From assembly GCF_022601735.1 (NCBI RefSeq), contig NZ_JAKUMM010000001.1, forward strand, positions 445,190-509,189: 64,000 nucleotides of DNA. The letters run 5' to 3'. The notes beneath the pieces are model-generated. The model was given only the letters and a program-made list of their open reading frames with translations. It was not told the DNA's origin and made no database searches. Position numbers and translations under genes: made by a program. This DNA is from Atopomonas sediminilitoris. GTDB taxonomy: Bacteria; Pseudomonadota; Gammaproteobacteria; Pseudomonadales; Pseudomonadaceae. Shown piece by piece: positions 43,145 to 53,104 of this stretch (its first letter is position 1; every line of letters begins with the position of its first letter).

Positions 43145-45727
43145 ATGAAAAAAACCGAACAAGATTTATCCAACCACACCCCGATGATGCAGCAGTTTTT
43201 GCGCATCAAGCAGCAGCACCCCAAGCAACTGTTGTTCTACCGCATGGGCGATTTTTACGAGCTGTTTTTTGACGACGCAAAAAAAGCCGCCAAGCTGCTC
43301 GACATTACCCTGACCGCACGCGGCCAATCGGCCGGCAAGCCGATTCCCATGGCTGGCATTCCCTACCACGCCGCCGAAGGTTACCTCGCCAAGCTAGTCA
43401 AGCTCGGCGAGTCGGTAGTGATTTGTGAGCAAGTGGGCGACCCCGCCACCAGCAAGGGGCCGGTGGAGCGCCAAGTGGCGCGCATTCTCACCCCCGGCAC
43501 CGTCAGCGATGAAGCGTTGTTGGACGAGCAACGTGACAACTTGCTGGCCGCTGTCTTGGGGGATGAGCGCCTGTTTGGCTTGGCCTCGCTGGATATCTCC
43601 AGTGGTCGCTTCAGCGTGCAGGAAATCAAAGGCTGGGAAGCGCTGCTCGCCGAATTAGAGCGACTGAACCCCGCCGAGCTGATGATCCCCGATGACTGGC
43701 CCGATGGTCTGCCGGCCGAGCGCCGCAAAGGCAGCCAACGGCGTGCACCGTGGGATTTTGAATGCGCCAGCGCCTACAAAGCCCTGTGCCAACAGTTCGG
43801 CACACAAGACCTCAAAGGCTTTGATTGCGAAGACTTAACCCTCGCCATCGGCGCCGCCGGCTGTTTGCTCGCCTACGCCAAAGAAACTCAGCGCACCGCT
43901 TTACCCCACTTACGCAGCCTGCGCCGCGAGCGCCTCGATGATGCCTTAGTGTTAGACGCCGCCACACGGCGCAATCTAGAACTCGACATCAATCTATCGG
44001 GCAGCCGCGACAACACCCTGCAAAGCGTGATGGATCGCTGCCAAACCGCCATGGCCAGCCGTTTGCTGACCCGCTGGCTACATCGCCCACTGCGCCATCT
44101 CGACACATTGCGGGCGCGGCAACAGAGCATTGCTTGTCTGCTCGACGGCTATGCCTTCGAAACCTTGCAGCCACAACTTAAAGACATCGGCGATCAGGAA
44201 CGCATCCTCGCGCGCGTGGCGTTAAAAAGCGCGCGTCCACGCGACCTCGCCCGTTTGCGTGATGCGCTGGCCGCTCTTCCCGCGCTGCAAGACAGCCTCG
44301 CCACGCTGGATGACCCGCACTTAGCTGAACTGGCCAGCCACGTCAGCCAGTTCCCTGAGCAAGCCGAGCGCTTAGCCCGCGCGGTAATCGATAACCCGCC
44401 AGCGGTGATTCGCGATGGTGGGGTGATCGCCGAAGGTTTTGACGCCGAGCTGGATGACCTGCGCAACATCAGCGAGAACGCAGGGCAATACCTGATGGAC
44501 TTAGAGGCGCGCGAAAAAGCCCGCACCGGCCTGCCTAACCTCAAGGTTGGCTACAACCGCGTGCACGGCTACTTTATTGAGCTGCCGCGCAGTCAGGCCG
44601 AACAAGCACCGGCAGACTATATTCGCCGACAAACGCTCAAAGGCGCTGAGCGCTTTATCACCCCAGAGCTAAAAGAGTTTGAAGACAAAGCCCTGTCCGC
44701 CAAGAGCCGTGCACTAGCGCGCGAAAAACAGCTGTATGAAGACTTAATCGACAGCCTGATCGACGACCTCGCCGCCCTGCAAACCAGCGCCGCCGCACTG
44801 GCCGAGCTGGATGTGTTGGCCAATCTGGCCGAGCGCGCGATGAGCTTGTCACTGTGCCGCCCTGAGTTTACCGACGAACCCAGCCTATGCATCGAGCAAG
44901 GCCGCCACCCCGTGGTGGAGCAAGTGCTGGAAACCCCGTTCGTGGCCAACGACCTGAACCTGACTGACGACGCACGTATGTTGGTGATAACGGGGCCGAA
45001 CATGGGCGGTAAATCGACCTATATGCGGCAAACAGCGCTGATTGCATTACTGGCACACATCGGCAGCTTCGTCCCCGCGAGCGCTTGCCGGCTATCGCCA
45101 CTGGACCGCATTTTCACCCGCATTGGCTCTAGCGATGACTTAGCCGGTGGCCGCTCGACCTTCATGGTCGAGATGAGTGAAACCGCCAACATTCTGCACA
45201 ACGCCAGCGCCAGCAGCTTAGTGCTGATGGACGAAGTAGGACGCGGCACCAGTACCTTTGATGGTTTATCACTGGCGTGGGCCGCCGCTGAACGCTTGGC
45301 GCAACAGCGCGCATTTACCTTGTTTGCCACCCATTATTTTGAGCTAACCGCCTTGCCCGACAGCCACAGCAGCGTGGCCAACGTGCATCTCAATGCCACC
45401 GAGCACCAAGGCAATATCGTGTTTTTGCACCATGTGCTGCCGGGCCCTGCCAGCCAAAGTTATGGTTTGGCGGTCGCACAACTGGCCGGCGTACCGGCAC
45501 CGGTGATCAGCCGCGCTCGCGAGCACTTGGCGCGCTTAGAAGCACACAGCTTGGACAATCCACCACCGGCCAGCAGCGATAACCCGAACCCGTCTGGCCC
45601 CTTCCAATCCGACTTATTTGCCAGCACACCGCACCCGCTGATTGAAGCATTGCACGGCGTCAAACCCGACGACTTAACCCCGCGCCAAGCATTAGAACTG
45701 CTCTATACGTGGAAAAAAGCGCTGTAA
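43145..45727 (+). CDS. mutS: DNA mismatch repair protein MutS
   Basis: An 860-residue mismatch-recognition ATPase that starts methyl-directed DNA repair. The N-terminal domain has the mismatch-wedge F37-x-E39 motif ([11 protein letters not shown]). Connector, lever and clamp domains follow. The ABC-type ATPase has Walker A G617-[25 protein letters not shown] (Walker B) and the conserved ATHYFEL. The C-terminal tetramerisation tail is present. ATG 43145 (MKKTEQDL) is chosen. It is followed by a terminator hairpin and fdxA, the usual pseudomonad neighbour. Confidence 0.97.
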   Translation: MKKTEQDLSNHTPMMQQFLRIKQQHPKQLLFYRMGDFYELFFDDAKKAAKLLDITLTARGQSAGKPIPMAGIPYHAAEGYLAKLVKLGESVVICEQVGDPATSKGPVERQVARILTPGTVSDEALLDEQRDNLLAAVLGDERLFGLASLDISSGRFSVQEIKGWEALLAELERLNPAELMIPDDWPDGLPAERRKGSQRRAPWDFECASAYKALCQQFGTQDLKGFDCEDLTLAIGAAGCLLAYAKETQRTALPHLRSLRRERLDDALVLDAATRRNLELDINLSGSRDNTLQSVMDRCQTAMASRLLTRWLHRPLRHLDTLRARQQSIACLLDGYAFETLQPQLKDIGDQERILARVALKSARPRDLARLRDALAALPALQDSLATLDDPHLAELASHVSQFPEQAERLARAVIDNPPAVIRDGGVIAEGFDAELDDLRNISENAGQYLMDLEAREKARTGLPNLKVGYNRVHGYFIELPRSQAEQAPADYIRRQTLKGAERFITPELKEFEDKALSAKSRALAREKQLYEDLIDSLIDDLAALQTSAAALAELDVLANLAERAMSLSLCRPEFTDEPSLCIEQGRHPVVEQVLETPFVANDLNLTDDARMLVITGPNMGGKSTYMRQTALIALLAHIGSFVPASACRLSPLDRIFTRIGSSDDLAGGRSTFMVEMSETANILHNASASSLVLMDEVGRGTSTFDGLSLAWAAAERLAQQRAFTLFATHYFELTALPDSHSSVANVHLNATEHQGNIVFLHHVLPGPASQSYGLAVAQLAGVPAPVISRAREHLARLEAHSLDNPPPASSDNPNPSGPFQSDLFASTPHPLIEALHGVKPDDLTPRQALELLYTWKKAL

Positions 45728-45742
45728 TACTCAACACTCAAA

Positions 45743-45771
45743 CGCCACGGCAGCTCTACTCAGCCGTGGCG
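45743..45771 (+). terminator. Hairpin terminator after mutS
   Basis: CGCCACGGC (45743-45751) and GCCGTGGCG (45763-45771), a 9-bp perfect stem 15 bp after the mutS stop codon. The T run behind it is short (TCTTG), so termination may be partial. Confidence 0.6.
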
Positions 45772-45773
45772 TC

Positions 45774-45787
45774 TTGACCAATATCAA
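45774..45787. promoter_or_regulatory. Anr-box-like sequence upstream of fdxA
   Basis: TTGACCAATATCAA matches nine of the ten conserved bases of the Anr/FNR consensus TTGAT-N4-ATCAA. It lies 162 bp before fdxA. A -10-like TAGAAT at 45891-45896 would put the box centre near -120, not at -41, so either another promoter is used or the site is less direct. Confidence 0.5.
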
Positions 45788-45948
45788 GAACAGCCAACTA
45801 ACTGATAATCAACCGCAAATATAGTCAGCCGCTAAGGCATATTGATCATTTGAATAAGCACAGACTGGGCAGTTTTGCTTAATTTGCTGTTAGAATCGCG
45901 CCCCGCTGTGATGAGCGTGTTTAGCCTGAGCCTGAGGAGAATCAGAAC

Positions 45949-46272
45949 ATGACCTTTGTCGTTGTCGACAACTGCATCAAGTGCAAGTACACCGATTGCG
46001 TGGAAGTCTGCCCTGTGGACTGCTTCTACGAAGGCCCGAATTTCTTGGTCATTCACCCAGACGAGTGCATCGACTGCGCCCTGTGTGAACCCGAGTGCCC
46101 GGCGCAAGCCATCTTCTCAGAAGATGAAGTGCCGGATGATCAGCAAGAGTTCATCCAACTGAACGCCGATCTGGCGGAAGTGTGGCCGAACATCACTGAG
46201 AAGAAAGACCCGCTGCCCGACTCAGAAGAGTGGGACGGCAAGCCGAACAAGCTGCAATACCTAGAGCACTAA
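45949..46272 (+). CDS. fdxA: Ferredoxin FdxA (7Fe-8S)
   Basis: A 107-residue seven-iron ferredoxin carrying one [3Fe-4S] and one [4Fe-4S] cluster. The cysteine pattern is visible in [22 protein letters not shown] and in [18 protein letters not shown]. The C-terminal extension ([27 protein letters not shown]) is typical of Azotobacter/Pseudomonas ferredoxin I. GAGGAG lies 11 nt before the start. In P. aeruginosa fdxA lies beside rpoS; here the next gene is a heme-cluster gene instead. Confidence 0.96.
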   Translation: MTFVVVDNCIKCKYTDCVEVCPVDCFYEGPNFLVIHPDECIDCALCEPECPAQAIFSEDEVPDDQQEFIQLNADLAEVWPNITEKKDPLPDSEEWDGKPNKLQYLEH

Positions 46273-46294
46273 ACGCTCGAGTATCACCGCAGCC

Positions 46295-46325
46295 AAGCCC
46301 GCGCCTTAACCGCGCGGGCTTTTTT
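46295..46325 (+). terminator. Terminator of fdxA
   Basis: AAGCCCGCG and CGCGGGCTT form a strong stem followed by TTTTTT on the plus strand, 23 bp after the fdxA stop codon. It separates fdxA from the convergent heme operon. Confidence 0.9.
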
Positions 46326-46333
46326 TCGTCTGA

Positions 46334-47242
46334 CTATTGATCATTCGCCGGCTGGGTCGGCGATGATTGGGTGCGCAGGCTGTCCCGCAGTTGCGCGCAA
46401 TAGTCTTGGCTGGGTGTTGCTTGGGTAAACCATGCGTAATCGGCTTGGGCGGCAGAAGCGCTCGCGCCTTCCTCCAGCAGTAACAGCACCTTAACGGCAG
46501 CCTTTGGCGCTAAATCCTGCACGTGCAGCGGCACACCACGATCGGCTCGGGCGTGAAAAGCACCGGCGATTAACAGCGCCGGCGCGGGTGCCGCCAACAA
46601 ACGCTCGGCCATGCGTCGGTCGCGCTGTTGCTGCACGGCAAGCATCGCCGGCACCTGACTCGCCGGCAGCAAGCCACAGTGCGAGTCGGCAATCTCTTGG
46701 CGTAACGCCTGCTGCACAACCGCTTGCGTGCTGTGTACGCCCGATAAAACTGGCGGCGCGCGGTAGATCTGCTGTATCTCGCGGCGATCCAGATTGGCCG
46801 CCCACAACGCTGCCTGCATGTTCAACAGGCTACGCAGCAGCGGCCCGTATTGCGCCCACTCCCAGCCTTGGCTCCAGTGCAAATCCTCTGGCAACAGCAG
46901 CCGTGGCGGCGTTTGGCGTATCGCTTGCACGAAGGGTTCTTGGCTTGGCGTGAGCATTTCCAACAGATGGGCGCCGCTTAGGCGCTGGGCATTCAACGCC
47001 TCGGCCAGCCACTGCTCAACCGCATGATGCTGAGGGTTGTCGTGCTTTTCGCCGACGATCAGCCGCTCAGCCTGACTCAGCGCCTGCACCAGCTCGCCGG
47101 GACTCAACGTGGCTTGCGTCGACAGCTGCACAATCCGCCCCGCCGGCGCGGCCATGGCCGTGTTCAAGCACACGCTTGCCAGCAACAGCGCTAACAAAAA
47201 CCCGCGCTTTACCGACCAGCATTGAGCTAGCAGCGTGTTCAT
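46334..47242 (-). CDS. ChaN family heme-binding lipoprotein-like protein
   Basis: A 302-residue exported protein with a signal peptide ([17 protein letters not shown]) and a ChaN/TIKI-like domain containing [24 protein letters not shown] and [13 protein letters not shown]. ChaN proteins bind heme between two monomers. A canonical lipobox is not clear because the residue before the Cys is Val. It is the last gene of the heme operon, starting with a 4-bp ATGA overlap with hmuV, which decides ATG 47242. The likely role is handling heme outside the cytoplasm. Confidence 0.85.
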   Translation of the reverse strand: MNTLLAQCWSVKRGFLLALLLASVCLNTAMAAPAGRIVQLSTQATLSPGELVQALSQAERLIVGEKHDNPQHHAVEQWLAEALNAQRLSGAHLLEMLTPSQEPFVQAIRQTPPRLLLPEDLHWSQGWEWAQYGPLLRSLLNMQAALWAANLDRREIQQIYRAPPVLSGVHSTQAVVQQALRQEIADSHCGLLPASQVPAMLAVQQQRDRRMAERLLAAPAPALLIAGAFHARADRGVPLHVQDLAPKAAVKVLLLLEEGASASAAQADYAWFTQATPSQDYCAQLRDSLRTQSSPTQPANDQ

Positions 47243-48006
47243 CGCGGTATCACCCAAGGACAACCCAGTTCTGGATGCTGGCTTAAGATCACTGGCAGCT
47301 CGAAGACCTGCAACACGTTCGCCTCGGTCAGCACCTCATGCGGCGTGCCCAAAGCCTGTGCGCGGCCTTGATGCAACAGCAAGATGCGATCGGCAAAACG
47401 GGCGGCCAAGTTCAAATCATGCAGAATCACCATCACCGCCGCCCCAGCCGCGGAAAAACGGCGTACCGCGTTGAGGGTGACGTGTTGGTGCAACGGGTCA
47501 AGCATCGAGGTGGGCTCGTCCAGTAATAAAACCTGCCCCGCCGCGCCCGGCCACAGCTGCGCCAACACCCGCGCCAAATGCACGCGCTGCCGCTCGCCGC
47601 CGGATAGCTCTAAGTAATTACGTCCGCGCAAATGCGCCGCGTCTGCCGCTTGCAAGGCTTCGTGCACGATCGCCGCATCACGTTGCTGACCGCTGGCGTG
47701 TGGCAAGCGGCCCATGCCGACCACTTCATCGACACTAAACGCAAAACTTAAGCTCGACTGCTGCGGCAACACCGCGAGCCGCTGGGCCCGCTCGCTGGCA
47801 GGCCATGCCGACAAGGCGCGCCCCGCTAGCTGCACACTGCCGCCCAGCGGGGCTAACTCACCGCATAACGCCGCCAGCAAGGTGCTTTTGCCGGCCCCGT
47901 TAGGCCCCAGCACGGCGAGCACTTCGCCATCGCGCAGGCTCAGGCTCAAATCCTCAATAATGCGCTGGCCACCGCGAGCCAATGCCAGGTGTTGGCACTC
48001 AAGCAT
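47239..48006 (-). CDS. hmuV: Heme ABC transporter ATP-binding protein HmuV
   Basis: A 255-residue ATPase that powers heme import through the HmuU permease. Walker A is [15 protein letters not shown], the signature motif [13 protein letters not shown] and Walker [14 protein letters not shown]; the H-loop histidine follows. Its start overlaps hmuU by 8 bp and its end overlaps the ChaN gene by 4 bp. Family members are recognised by similarity to Fe3+-siderophore ATPases; the heme assignment rests on the operon. Confidence 0.93.
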   Translation of the reverse strand: MLECQHLALARGGQRIIEDLSLSLRDGEVLAVLGPNGAGKSTLLAALCGELAPLGGSVQLAGRALSAWPASERAQRLAVLPQQSSLSFAFSVDEVVGMGRLPHASGQQRDAAIVHEALQAADAAHLRGRNYLELSGGERQRVHLARVLAQLWPGAAGQVLLLDEPTSMLDPLHQHVTLNAVRRFSAAGAAVMVILHDLNLAARFADRILLLHQGRAQALGTPHEVLTEANVLQVFELPVILSQHPELGCPWVIPR

Positions 48007-49036
48007 GGGCGCGCCCCTTAATCAGCAAATAGAGGAAGAACGGCGCGCCCAGCAATGCGGTCACCACGCCGATGGGCAACTCTGCCGGCGCGATCAGCAC
48101 GCGCGCCAGCACATCGGCCAACAGCAACAAGCTAGCCCCTGCCAGCATCGATGCGGGAATCAAGCTGCGATGATCCGGCCCCAGCAGCAAACGCATCAGG
48201 TGCGGCACCATCAAGCCGACAAAGCCAATCATGCCGCACGCCGCCACCGCCGCGCCGACACCCAATGCGGTGAGCAGAATCAGCTGCCGTTTGAGTTGCT
48301 CGATATCCACCCCTAAGTGGCGCGCCTCCGACTCGCCCAGTAGCAGCGCGTTGAGCCCCTGCGCCCAGCGCGGCAAGCGCCACAACAACAGCGCGGCCAC
48401 CAGCAGCAACGGCCATAACCGCGCATAACTGGCCCCGTTGAGGCTGCCTAGGTTCCAGAAGGTCAACGTGCGCAAAGTGGCGTCATCGGCCAAATACTGC
48501 AGCAAGCCGATCATGGCCCCAGCCAACGCCGCCAGCGCCACCCCAGCCAACAACATAGTCGCCACATCCACCCGCCCTTGGCGGCGACCTAAGCGATAAA
48601 CCAACGCGGTAACCAGCAAACCGCCGGCAAAGGCACTGAGCGACAATAAATACGGCGACCACGCAGGCGCCAAGCCGCCAAGGCTCGCCCCCAGCACAAT
48701 CATCAGCGCGGCACCCAGCGCGGCACCGCTCGACACCCCGATCAACCCTGGGTCCGCCAAGGGGTTACGGAACAAGCCCTGCATGGCCACGCCGCACAGC
48801 GCCAACACGCCGCCAGCAGCCAAGCCGAGCAAGGTGCGCGGCAAGCGGATCTGCGCCACGATCAGTTGCGCTTGCTCGGGGGCCTGTAGCGGCATCCCTA
48901 ACGTTGCCGCCAATGCGCGCAACAAGGTGGCCACATCCATTGCCACCGGCCCCACGCTCAGCGATAGCCACAGCGCCAGCAACAGCAGCACGCCCAGCAA
49001 GACAAACGCCAAGCGACGACTCAATAAAGGTTTCAT
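47999..49036 (-). CDS. hmuU: Heme ABC transporter permease HmuU
   Basis: A 345-residue inner-membrane permease of the FecCD/BtuC family with about ten transmembrane helices. Conserved segments are [39 protein letters not shown] and [22 protein letters not shown], the latter being the loop that contacts the ATPase. It works as a dimer with two HmuV subunits and receives heme from HmuT. It lies 9 bp after hmuT on the same strand. Confidence 0.94.
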   Translation of the reverse strand: MKPLLSRRLAFVLLGVLLLLALWLSLSVGPVAMDVATLLRALAATLGMPLQAPEQAQLIVAQIRLPRTLLGLAAGGVLALCGVAMQGLFRNPLADPGLIGVSSGAALGAALMIVLGASLGGLAPAWSPYLLSLSAFAGGLLVTALVYRLGRRQGRVDVATMLLAGVALAALAGAMIGLLQYLADDATLRTLTFWNLGSLNGASYARLWPLLLVAALLLWRLPRWAQGLNALLLGESEARHLGVDIEQLKRQLILLTALGVGAAVAACGMIGFVGLMVPHLMRLLLGPDHRSLIPASMLAGASLLLLADVLARVLIAPAELPIGVVTALLGAPFFLYLLIKGRAHA

Positions 49037-49045
49037 TCCAATCGC

Positions 49046-49948
49046 TTAGGGCGCATGCCCAGCCAATAACGAAGACGGCAACTTAAGCGCAGGATAAAAG
49101 GCCTGCGCCAACTGCGCCACCGCCGCCGGTACGCGCGGGCTCACGCCACCGACCAATAAGGTGGGATCAAGAAACGGTAACCGCTGAGCCTGTGCGGCGG
49201 GGGTGACGGCCAAGGCCGGCTGCTGTTGCAACAGCGCACGGCGTGCTTCATCCCCTTGCAAGGCGCGATCGGTGACGACGATCACCTCAGGAGCCAAGGC
49301 CAACAGGGCCTCGCTGGTCATGGCTTGGTAGCCTTGATGGGTGGCGACATTGCGCCCGCCGGCCAAGTTAATCAGCCAGTCACCGGCGCTTTCTCGCCCC
49401 GCCACCATAGGGTTACCACCGGCATGGCTCAGCAGTAGCAAAACACGCGGCTTAGCTTGTGCGATGGGCTGCAGCGCCGCAGTCACCTGAGTTAGCTCGT
49501 GGTAAAACGCGCGATAGCGCTGCGCGGCTTGCTCGGGGGCGTTGAGCACATCACCCAGCTTGCGCAAGTTAGCCTGCACCGCCGCCAAACTGGCCTCAGC
49601 CGAAAGCCTGTGCAAGGCCACGCCGGCACCATCAAGCTGCTTCAGCACCGGCGGCGGGCCCATTTCTTCGGTGCCGATCAGGGCATCCGGGTGTAACGCC
49701 AGAATGCCCTCGGCGCTGAGGCTGCGTTGATAGCCAACATTTGGCAGCTGGGTTAAAAACGCCGGATGACGACTGGTGCTATCGACCGCCACCACCTTAT
49801 CGGCCGCGCCCAACGCCACCAGCCACTCGCTGACTGCGCCACCGGCACTGATTAAGCGCATGTCCGCCGCGATAGCGCCGCCACTCAAGCACGCCTGACT
49901 AAGCAATACAGCGGCTACGCAACGCAACGCTAATCCTTTACGGCGCAT
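49046..49948 (-). CDS. hmuT: Heme ABC transporter substrate-binding protein HmuT
   Basis: A 300-residue periplasmic heme-binding protein. A signal peptide (VAAVLLSQACLSGGAIA) precedes two alpha/beta lobes joined by a helical backbone, as in BtuF/PhuT. RLISAGGAVSEWLVALGAADKVVAVDSTSRHP is the typical N-terminal segment. It overlaps exbD by 11 bp, and GGAGG is present before ATG 49948. It passes heme from the TonB-dependent receptor to the HmuUV channel. Confidence 0.92.
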   Translation of the reverse strand: MRRKGLALRCVAAVLLSQACLSGGAIAADMRLISAGGAVSEWLVALGAADKVVAVDSTSRHPAFLTQLPNVGYQRSLSAEGILALHPDALIGTEEMGPPPVLKQLDGAGVALHRLSAEASLAAVQANLRKLGDVLNAPEQAAQRYRAFYHELTQVTAALQPIAQAKPRVLLLLSHAGGNPMVAGRESAGDWLINLAGGRNVATHQGYQAMTSEALLALAPEVIVVTDRALQGDEARRALLQQQPALAVTPAAQAQRLPFLDPTLLVGGVSPRVPAAVAQLAQAFYPALKLPSSLLAGHAP

Positions 49949-50363
49949 GCTTGCCGTCCTCCATCAAAATACGCGTGTCGTGCGCGCCACGATCTTGCAG
50001 CAGGCTGACTAGGCGCAAAAAGCTATCCAACGGCGCTTGGCGATCGAGCAGCAGGTCGACGCCGGGTACACCGGCGGCCAGCACTTCATCCAAGCGCAAC
50101 TGCAAGGCGGCAAAATCGCTTTGCAGTTGCTCATTGAGGTACCACTGACCTTGTCCATCCAAGGCAATTTGCAGTCGCTCACCCGGTTGATTGGCGGCCG
50201 GCGGATGGTTTTCTGGCACTTGCGGCAAATTCAGCGGCAGCTGTTTGAGCGGCACTTGCGCGGTGAGCAAGAAGAACACCAAGACAATGAAGATGACATC
50301 GAGCAGCGGCGTCAGATCCGGCAATAAGCTGCTGGTCTGCTCTTGGCTGGACAAGCGAATCAT
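49938..50363 (-). CDS. exbD: Biopolymer transport protein ExbD
   Basis: A 141-residue inner-membrane protein with one N-terminal transmembrane helix (about 14-37) containing the proton-coupling aspartate (LLPDLTPLLDVIFIVLVFFLL) and a periplasmic domain. It couples the proton motive force to TonB together with ExbB. It overlaps exbB by 4 bp and hmuT by 11 bp. The system is likely dedicated to heme uptake. Confidence 0.92.
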   Translation of the reverse strand: MIRLSSQEQTSSLLPDLTPLLDVIFIVLVFFLLTAQVPLKQLPLNLPQVPENHPPAANQPGERLQIALDGQGQWYLNEQLQSDFAALQLRLDEVLAAGVPGVDLLLDRQAPLDSFLRLVSLLQDRGAHDTRILMEDGKHAP

Positions 50364-51052
50364 GCGTTGACCACCTGTGACGGCAAGGTGGCGCGCTCAG
50401 GTTGCGGCTCGCGCTGCGGTTTGGCAGGCGTCAACGGCGCGGGCTGGGCGTCCAGACTCAAGCCCTGCAAGGCCAATTGGCAACGATTGAGCAGACCTTG
50501 TAGGCGCTCGATGTACTGATTGCTCCACAGGTTAAAGCCCTGCCCTACCGCCAACGCCGGCAAGGCGATCAGCATGCCCCACGCGGTGGTATACAAGGCT
50601 TGCCACAAGCCATCGGCTAACAGCGCCGGCGTGACCGGTTTATCGCTGCCGGCGATGTCGGCAAACATATCCAACATGCCCAGCACCGTACCAAGCAGGC
50701 CCAGCATCGGCGCCAACACGCCGAGCAATTGCAGTAAGCGCAGGTGCTGATGCTGGCGTTGACGCTCGTGCTCCAGCCAACACGCGAGCAACTCTTCACG
50801 CTGCGCCTGTGCCAAGCCACGGTGCGCCAACAATAGCGCCACCGCACGCCCCCAGCCCTGCTGCGGCAATCTCACCTCGGCAAAACGCGCGTTCTGGCAC
50901 TGGCTGAGCAACTGATGCTCTTGCGCCTTACTGCACGCCGACAAGCGCGCAAACAACACCAAGCGCTCGACCGCCAATATCAGCACCACCAGCGAGCACA
51001 GCAACAGCGGCCACGCCAACACCCCCATACTGGTAAACCATTGCGGCAGCAT
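50360..51052 (-). CDS. exbB: Biopolymer transport protein ExbB (MotA/TolQ/ExbB family)
   Basis: A 230-residue inner-membrane protein with three transmembrane helices: one at the N-terminus and a pair near residues 108-180 (LGVLAPMLGLLGTVLGMLDMF and LYTTAWGMLIALPALAVGQGF). It forms the proton channel scaffold with ExbD. It lies 2 bp after hmuS and overlaps exbD by 4 bp. A C-terminal Pro-rich tail is present. Confidence 0.92.
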   Translation of the reverse strand: MLPQWFTSMGVLAWPLLLCSLVVLILAVERLVLFARLSACSKAQEHQLLSQCQNARFAEVRLPQQGWGRAVALLLAHRGLAQAQREELLACWLEHERQRQHQHLRLLQLLGVLAPMLGLLGTVLGMLDMFADIAGSDKPVTPALLADGLWQALYTTAWGMLIALPALAVGQGFNLWSNQYIERLQGLLNRCQLALQGLSLDAQPAPLTPAKPQREPQPERATLPSQVVNA

Positions 51053-51054
51053 GC

Positions 51055-52122
51055 TTAGGCCTCCTCAACCGGCAGGGCTTCAGCCAAGGCGCGCCAGCCA
51101 TCTAGCTCCGGCACGCCTGGCTTGCGCGCACCAAACAGCTGTACCACCAACTCGCCGTCGGCAGAAAACGCCTCAAGGCTGGTAATCACGCCATCGCTGC
51201 TGGGTTTACGCACGCGCCATAGGCTGGCCACCGCAGGCATATGCAGGTGCAAGTTGAATGCGGGATCGAGCACATTGAACCACTCGCCCGCCCAACGCAG
51301 ATTGCTGACCGGCCCTGAGTGAATTTGGATGCAATGCTTGTTGCCCACAAACACCATGATTGGCGTTTGCCGCTGGGCGGCGTTTTCCAGCGCCTGCACC
51401 AGTTGCGCCACGGGCAAACGCTCGGCCCATGCCTCACCAGCCAGTCGCAGCGCTTGCTCACGCGCGGCACCGTACTTGTTGATCAAGGCGAAGAAATGAT
51501 GCGTGTCTTTGAGCTGTCGCCAGCCATCGCGCAGGCTGGCGACATCGATTTCACTATCGGCGCGCTCAGGCGCGGCAGGCGCTGCCGGCTTAAGGGCTAG
51601 CTGGGCGCTTTGCGGCTCTTGGCTAAAGCCCGTCAGCAACGCCTGCCACGCGGCCAGATCACTGTCATCCTGCAAGTACACCTTGTGCACAGCCACGCCT
51701 TGCTGATCAAACACCTGCAGGCTGCGCAGCGTGCCACGCGGGCTTTGCTCTTCTACGGCAAACGCACTGTCCCATTCGCTTAAAAACAAGCGCAAATCGA
51801 TATCCGCCGACACCACCAGGCCCATGCGCCCATTGGCCATGACGCTGGTTTCGCGGTAGCGCCCTTTGCGCTCGTGCACGCAGTGCTCGTTGCGGGTCAG
51901 CACCATCACCGGCCCCAAAGCTTCGAGCGCTGGCAACAGCTTCGCCCAATCCGCCTGCAGGCGCAGCACTCCATGACCTAAACGACAGGCCAGCAGCTCG
52001 GCCTCACTGACCGACAGCAGCCGTGCTGCCTCACGGGCGCGCAAACGCGGCTGTTCACTGCGCAGCTGTTGCCATTGCTGCAACAGCGCAGCACTGGGGA
52101 TATGGGGATTGGCACTGTTCAT
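51055..52122 (-). CDS. hmuS: Hemin-degrading factor / cytoplasmic heme chaperone (HemS/PhuS family)
   Basis: A 355-residue cytoplasmic protein made of two HemS/ChuX-like repeats (about 40-165 and 200-350), for example VMVLTRNEHCVHERKGRY in the first and IMVFVGNKHCIQIHSGPVSN in the second. In pseudomonads PhuS carries imported heme to heme oxygenase; in enterics HmuS releases iron directly. A heme oxygenase gene is not in the window. The start is ATG 52122 with AGGTGA upstream; the longer frame runs through non-coding sequence and part of tonB. Confidence 0.92.
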   Translation of the reverse strand: MNSANPHIPSAALLQQWQQLRSEQPRLRAREAARLLSVSEAELLACRLGHGVLRLQADWAKLLPALEALGPVMVLTRNEHCVHERKGRYRETSVMANGRMGLVVSADIDLRLFLSEWDSAFAVEEQSPRGTLRSLQVFDQQGVAVHKVYLQDDSDLAAWQALLTGFSQEPQSAQLALKPAAPAAPERADSEIDVASLRDGWRQLKDTHHFFALINKYGAAREQALRLAGEAWAERLPVAQLVQALENAAQRQTPIMVFVGNKHCIQIHSGPVSNLRWAGEWFNVLDPAFNLHLHMPAVASLWRVRKPSSDGVITSLEAFSADGELVVQLFGARKPGVPELDGWRALAEALPVEEA

Positions 52123-52162
52123 CGCATCACCTAAGAAGAAAACACACGCGGCCGCAGCCGCC

Positions 52163-52909
52163 TCAGCGCCCTGCCAGAGCAAAGCGCACGGGAATTTGCA
52201 CACGACTGGGCACACCCCTGCCGTTGTTCTGTTCGGGCAGAAACTGCCAGCTAGACACCGCCTCCAGCGCCGCCGCATCCAGCTGGGCGAAGCCTGAGCT
52301 TTGCAGCACCGCACGGGCGCGTTGTGCGCCTTGCGCGTCCAAACGCACTTCGACCAACACCACACCCTCTTGCTTACGTCGCCGTGCTTGACTGGGGTAC
52401 TGCGGCGCACGCGGCGGCTGGGCGAAGCGCGGCTTGCTAACCAACACGTCGGCCGCAGGGCTGGTCGCGGCTTGACTCACCGATTTGGCCGGCGGCACTG
52501 CATCTTGAGCAGCCACCCGAGCCGTCGCGGGAGCGGCGACAGCCGGCGCAGGGTTAGCCACCGCCAGCTCACGCACGGCAGACGCAGGTTTAGGTGCAGG
52601 TTTAGGTTCAGGGCTAGGCGCCTTAACCGGCACAGGGGGCTTCACCGCCAGCGGCTTACGGGTCGCCACTGGCTTTATCACCGGCTTACTCGGCTGCACC
52701 GGCGGCGGTGTTTTAACCACCGGCCTCGGCGGCACTCGCTCAGCAACAGCAACCCGCGGTGGCGCGCTCACCAAGCGCGGCAACGCCGCCAAGCTCATCG
52801 CTGGCGGCGCAGGCTCTGCAACAGCCAGCGGCGGCGTGGCAGACAGCTCAAGCAGCACCGCCACGTGCAGCACGACCGCAAACAGCACCGGCAAAACAAA
52901 ACGCGACAT
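52163..52909 (-). CDS. tonB: Energy transducer TonB
   Basis: A 248-residue TonB. It has an N-terminal anchor helix (LPVLFAVVLHVAVLLEL), a Pro/Lys/Ala-rich periplasm-spanning linker (about 60-160) and a C-terminal domain (about 165-248) with QYPSQARRRKQEGVVLVEV and SSWQFLPEQN. It transfers energy from ExbBD to outer-membrane receptors. It is the first gene of the heme operon, divergent from the receptor and behind a Fur-like box. It is probably a heme-specific TonB. Confidence 0.92.
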   Translation of the reverse strand: MSRFVLPVLFAVVLHVAVLLELSATPPLAVAEPAPPAMSLAALPRLVSAPPRVAVAERVPPRPVVKTPPPVQPSKPVIKPVATRKPLAVKPPVPVKAPSPEPKPAPKPASAVRELAVANPAPAVAAPATARVAAQDAVPPAKSVSQAATSPAADVLVSKPRFAQPPRAPQYPSQARRRKQEGVVLVEVRLDAQGAQRARAVLQSSGFAQLDAAALEAVSSWQFLPEQNNGRGVPSRVQIPVRFALAGR

Positions 52910-52940
52910 TAACTAACCGTCTCAACAATCACTCAGCGTG

Positions 52941-52959
52941 CATATTGAGAATCATTTGC
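52941..52959. promoter_or_regulatory. Fur box between tonB and the heme receptor
   Basis: CATATTGAGAATCATTTGC matches 14 of the 19 bases of the consensus GATAATGATAATCATTATC. It sits in the 195-bp divergent region between tonB and the TonB-dependent receptor, so Fur with iron could repress both directions. Confidence 0.75.
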
Positions 52960-53104
52960 AGTTAATAGTCAAGATCATTTAAGCTGCGCCGGCCGTGATG
53001 TCCTGAATCGAAAAAGAAACACGCCTGCCGCTGGAAACCCCGATAACACCAGCCCCCAGCGCAGAGCCGGCTGCACACAGCCCAACGATTCGGAGAAGTA
53101 ACTC

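Noticed and set aside
52301..52912. Plus-strand frame of 203 codons opposite tonB
   Set aside because: The product is almost entirely Arg/His-rich repeats, a mirror of the Pro/Lys/Ala codons of the TonB linker.
52910..53104. Possible cobalamin riboswitch before the TonB-dependent receptor
   Set aside because: No B12-box-like sequence is present. The receptor lies with heme genes and the only clear element is a Fur-like box.
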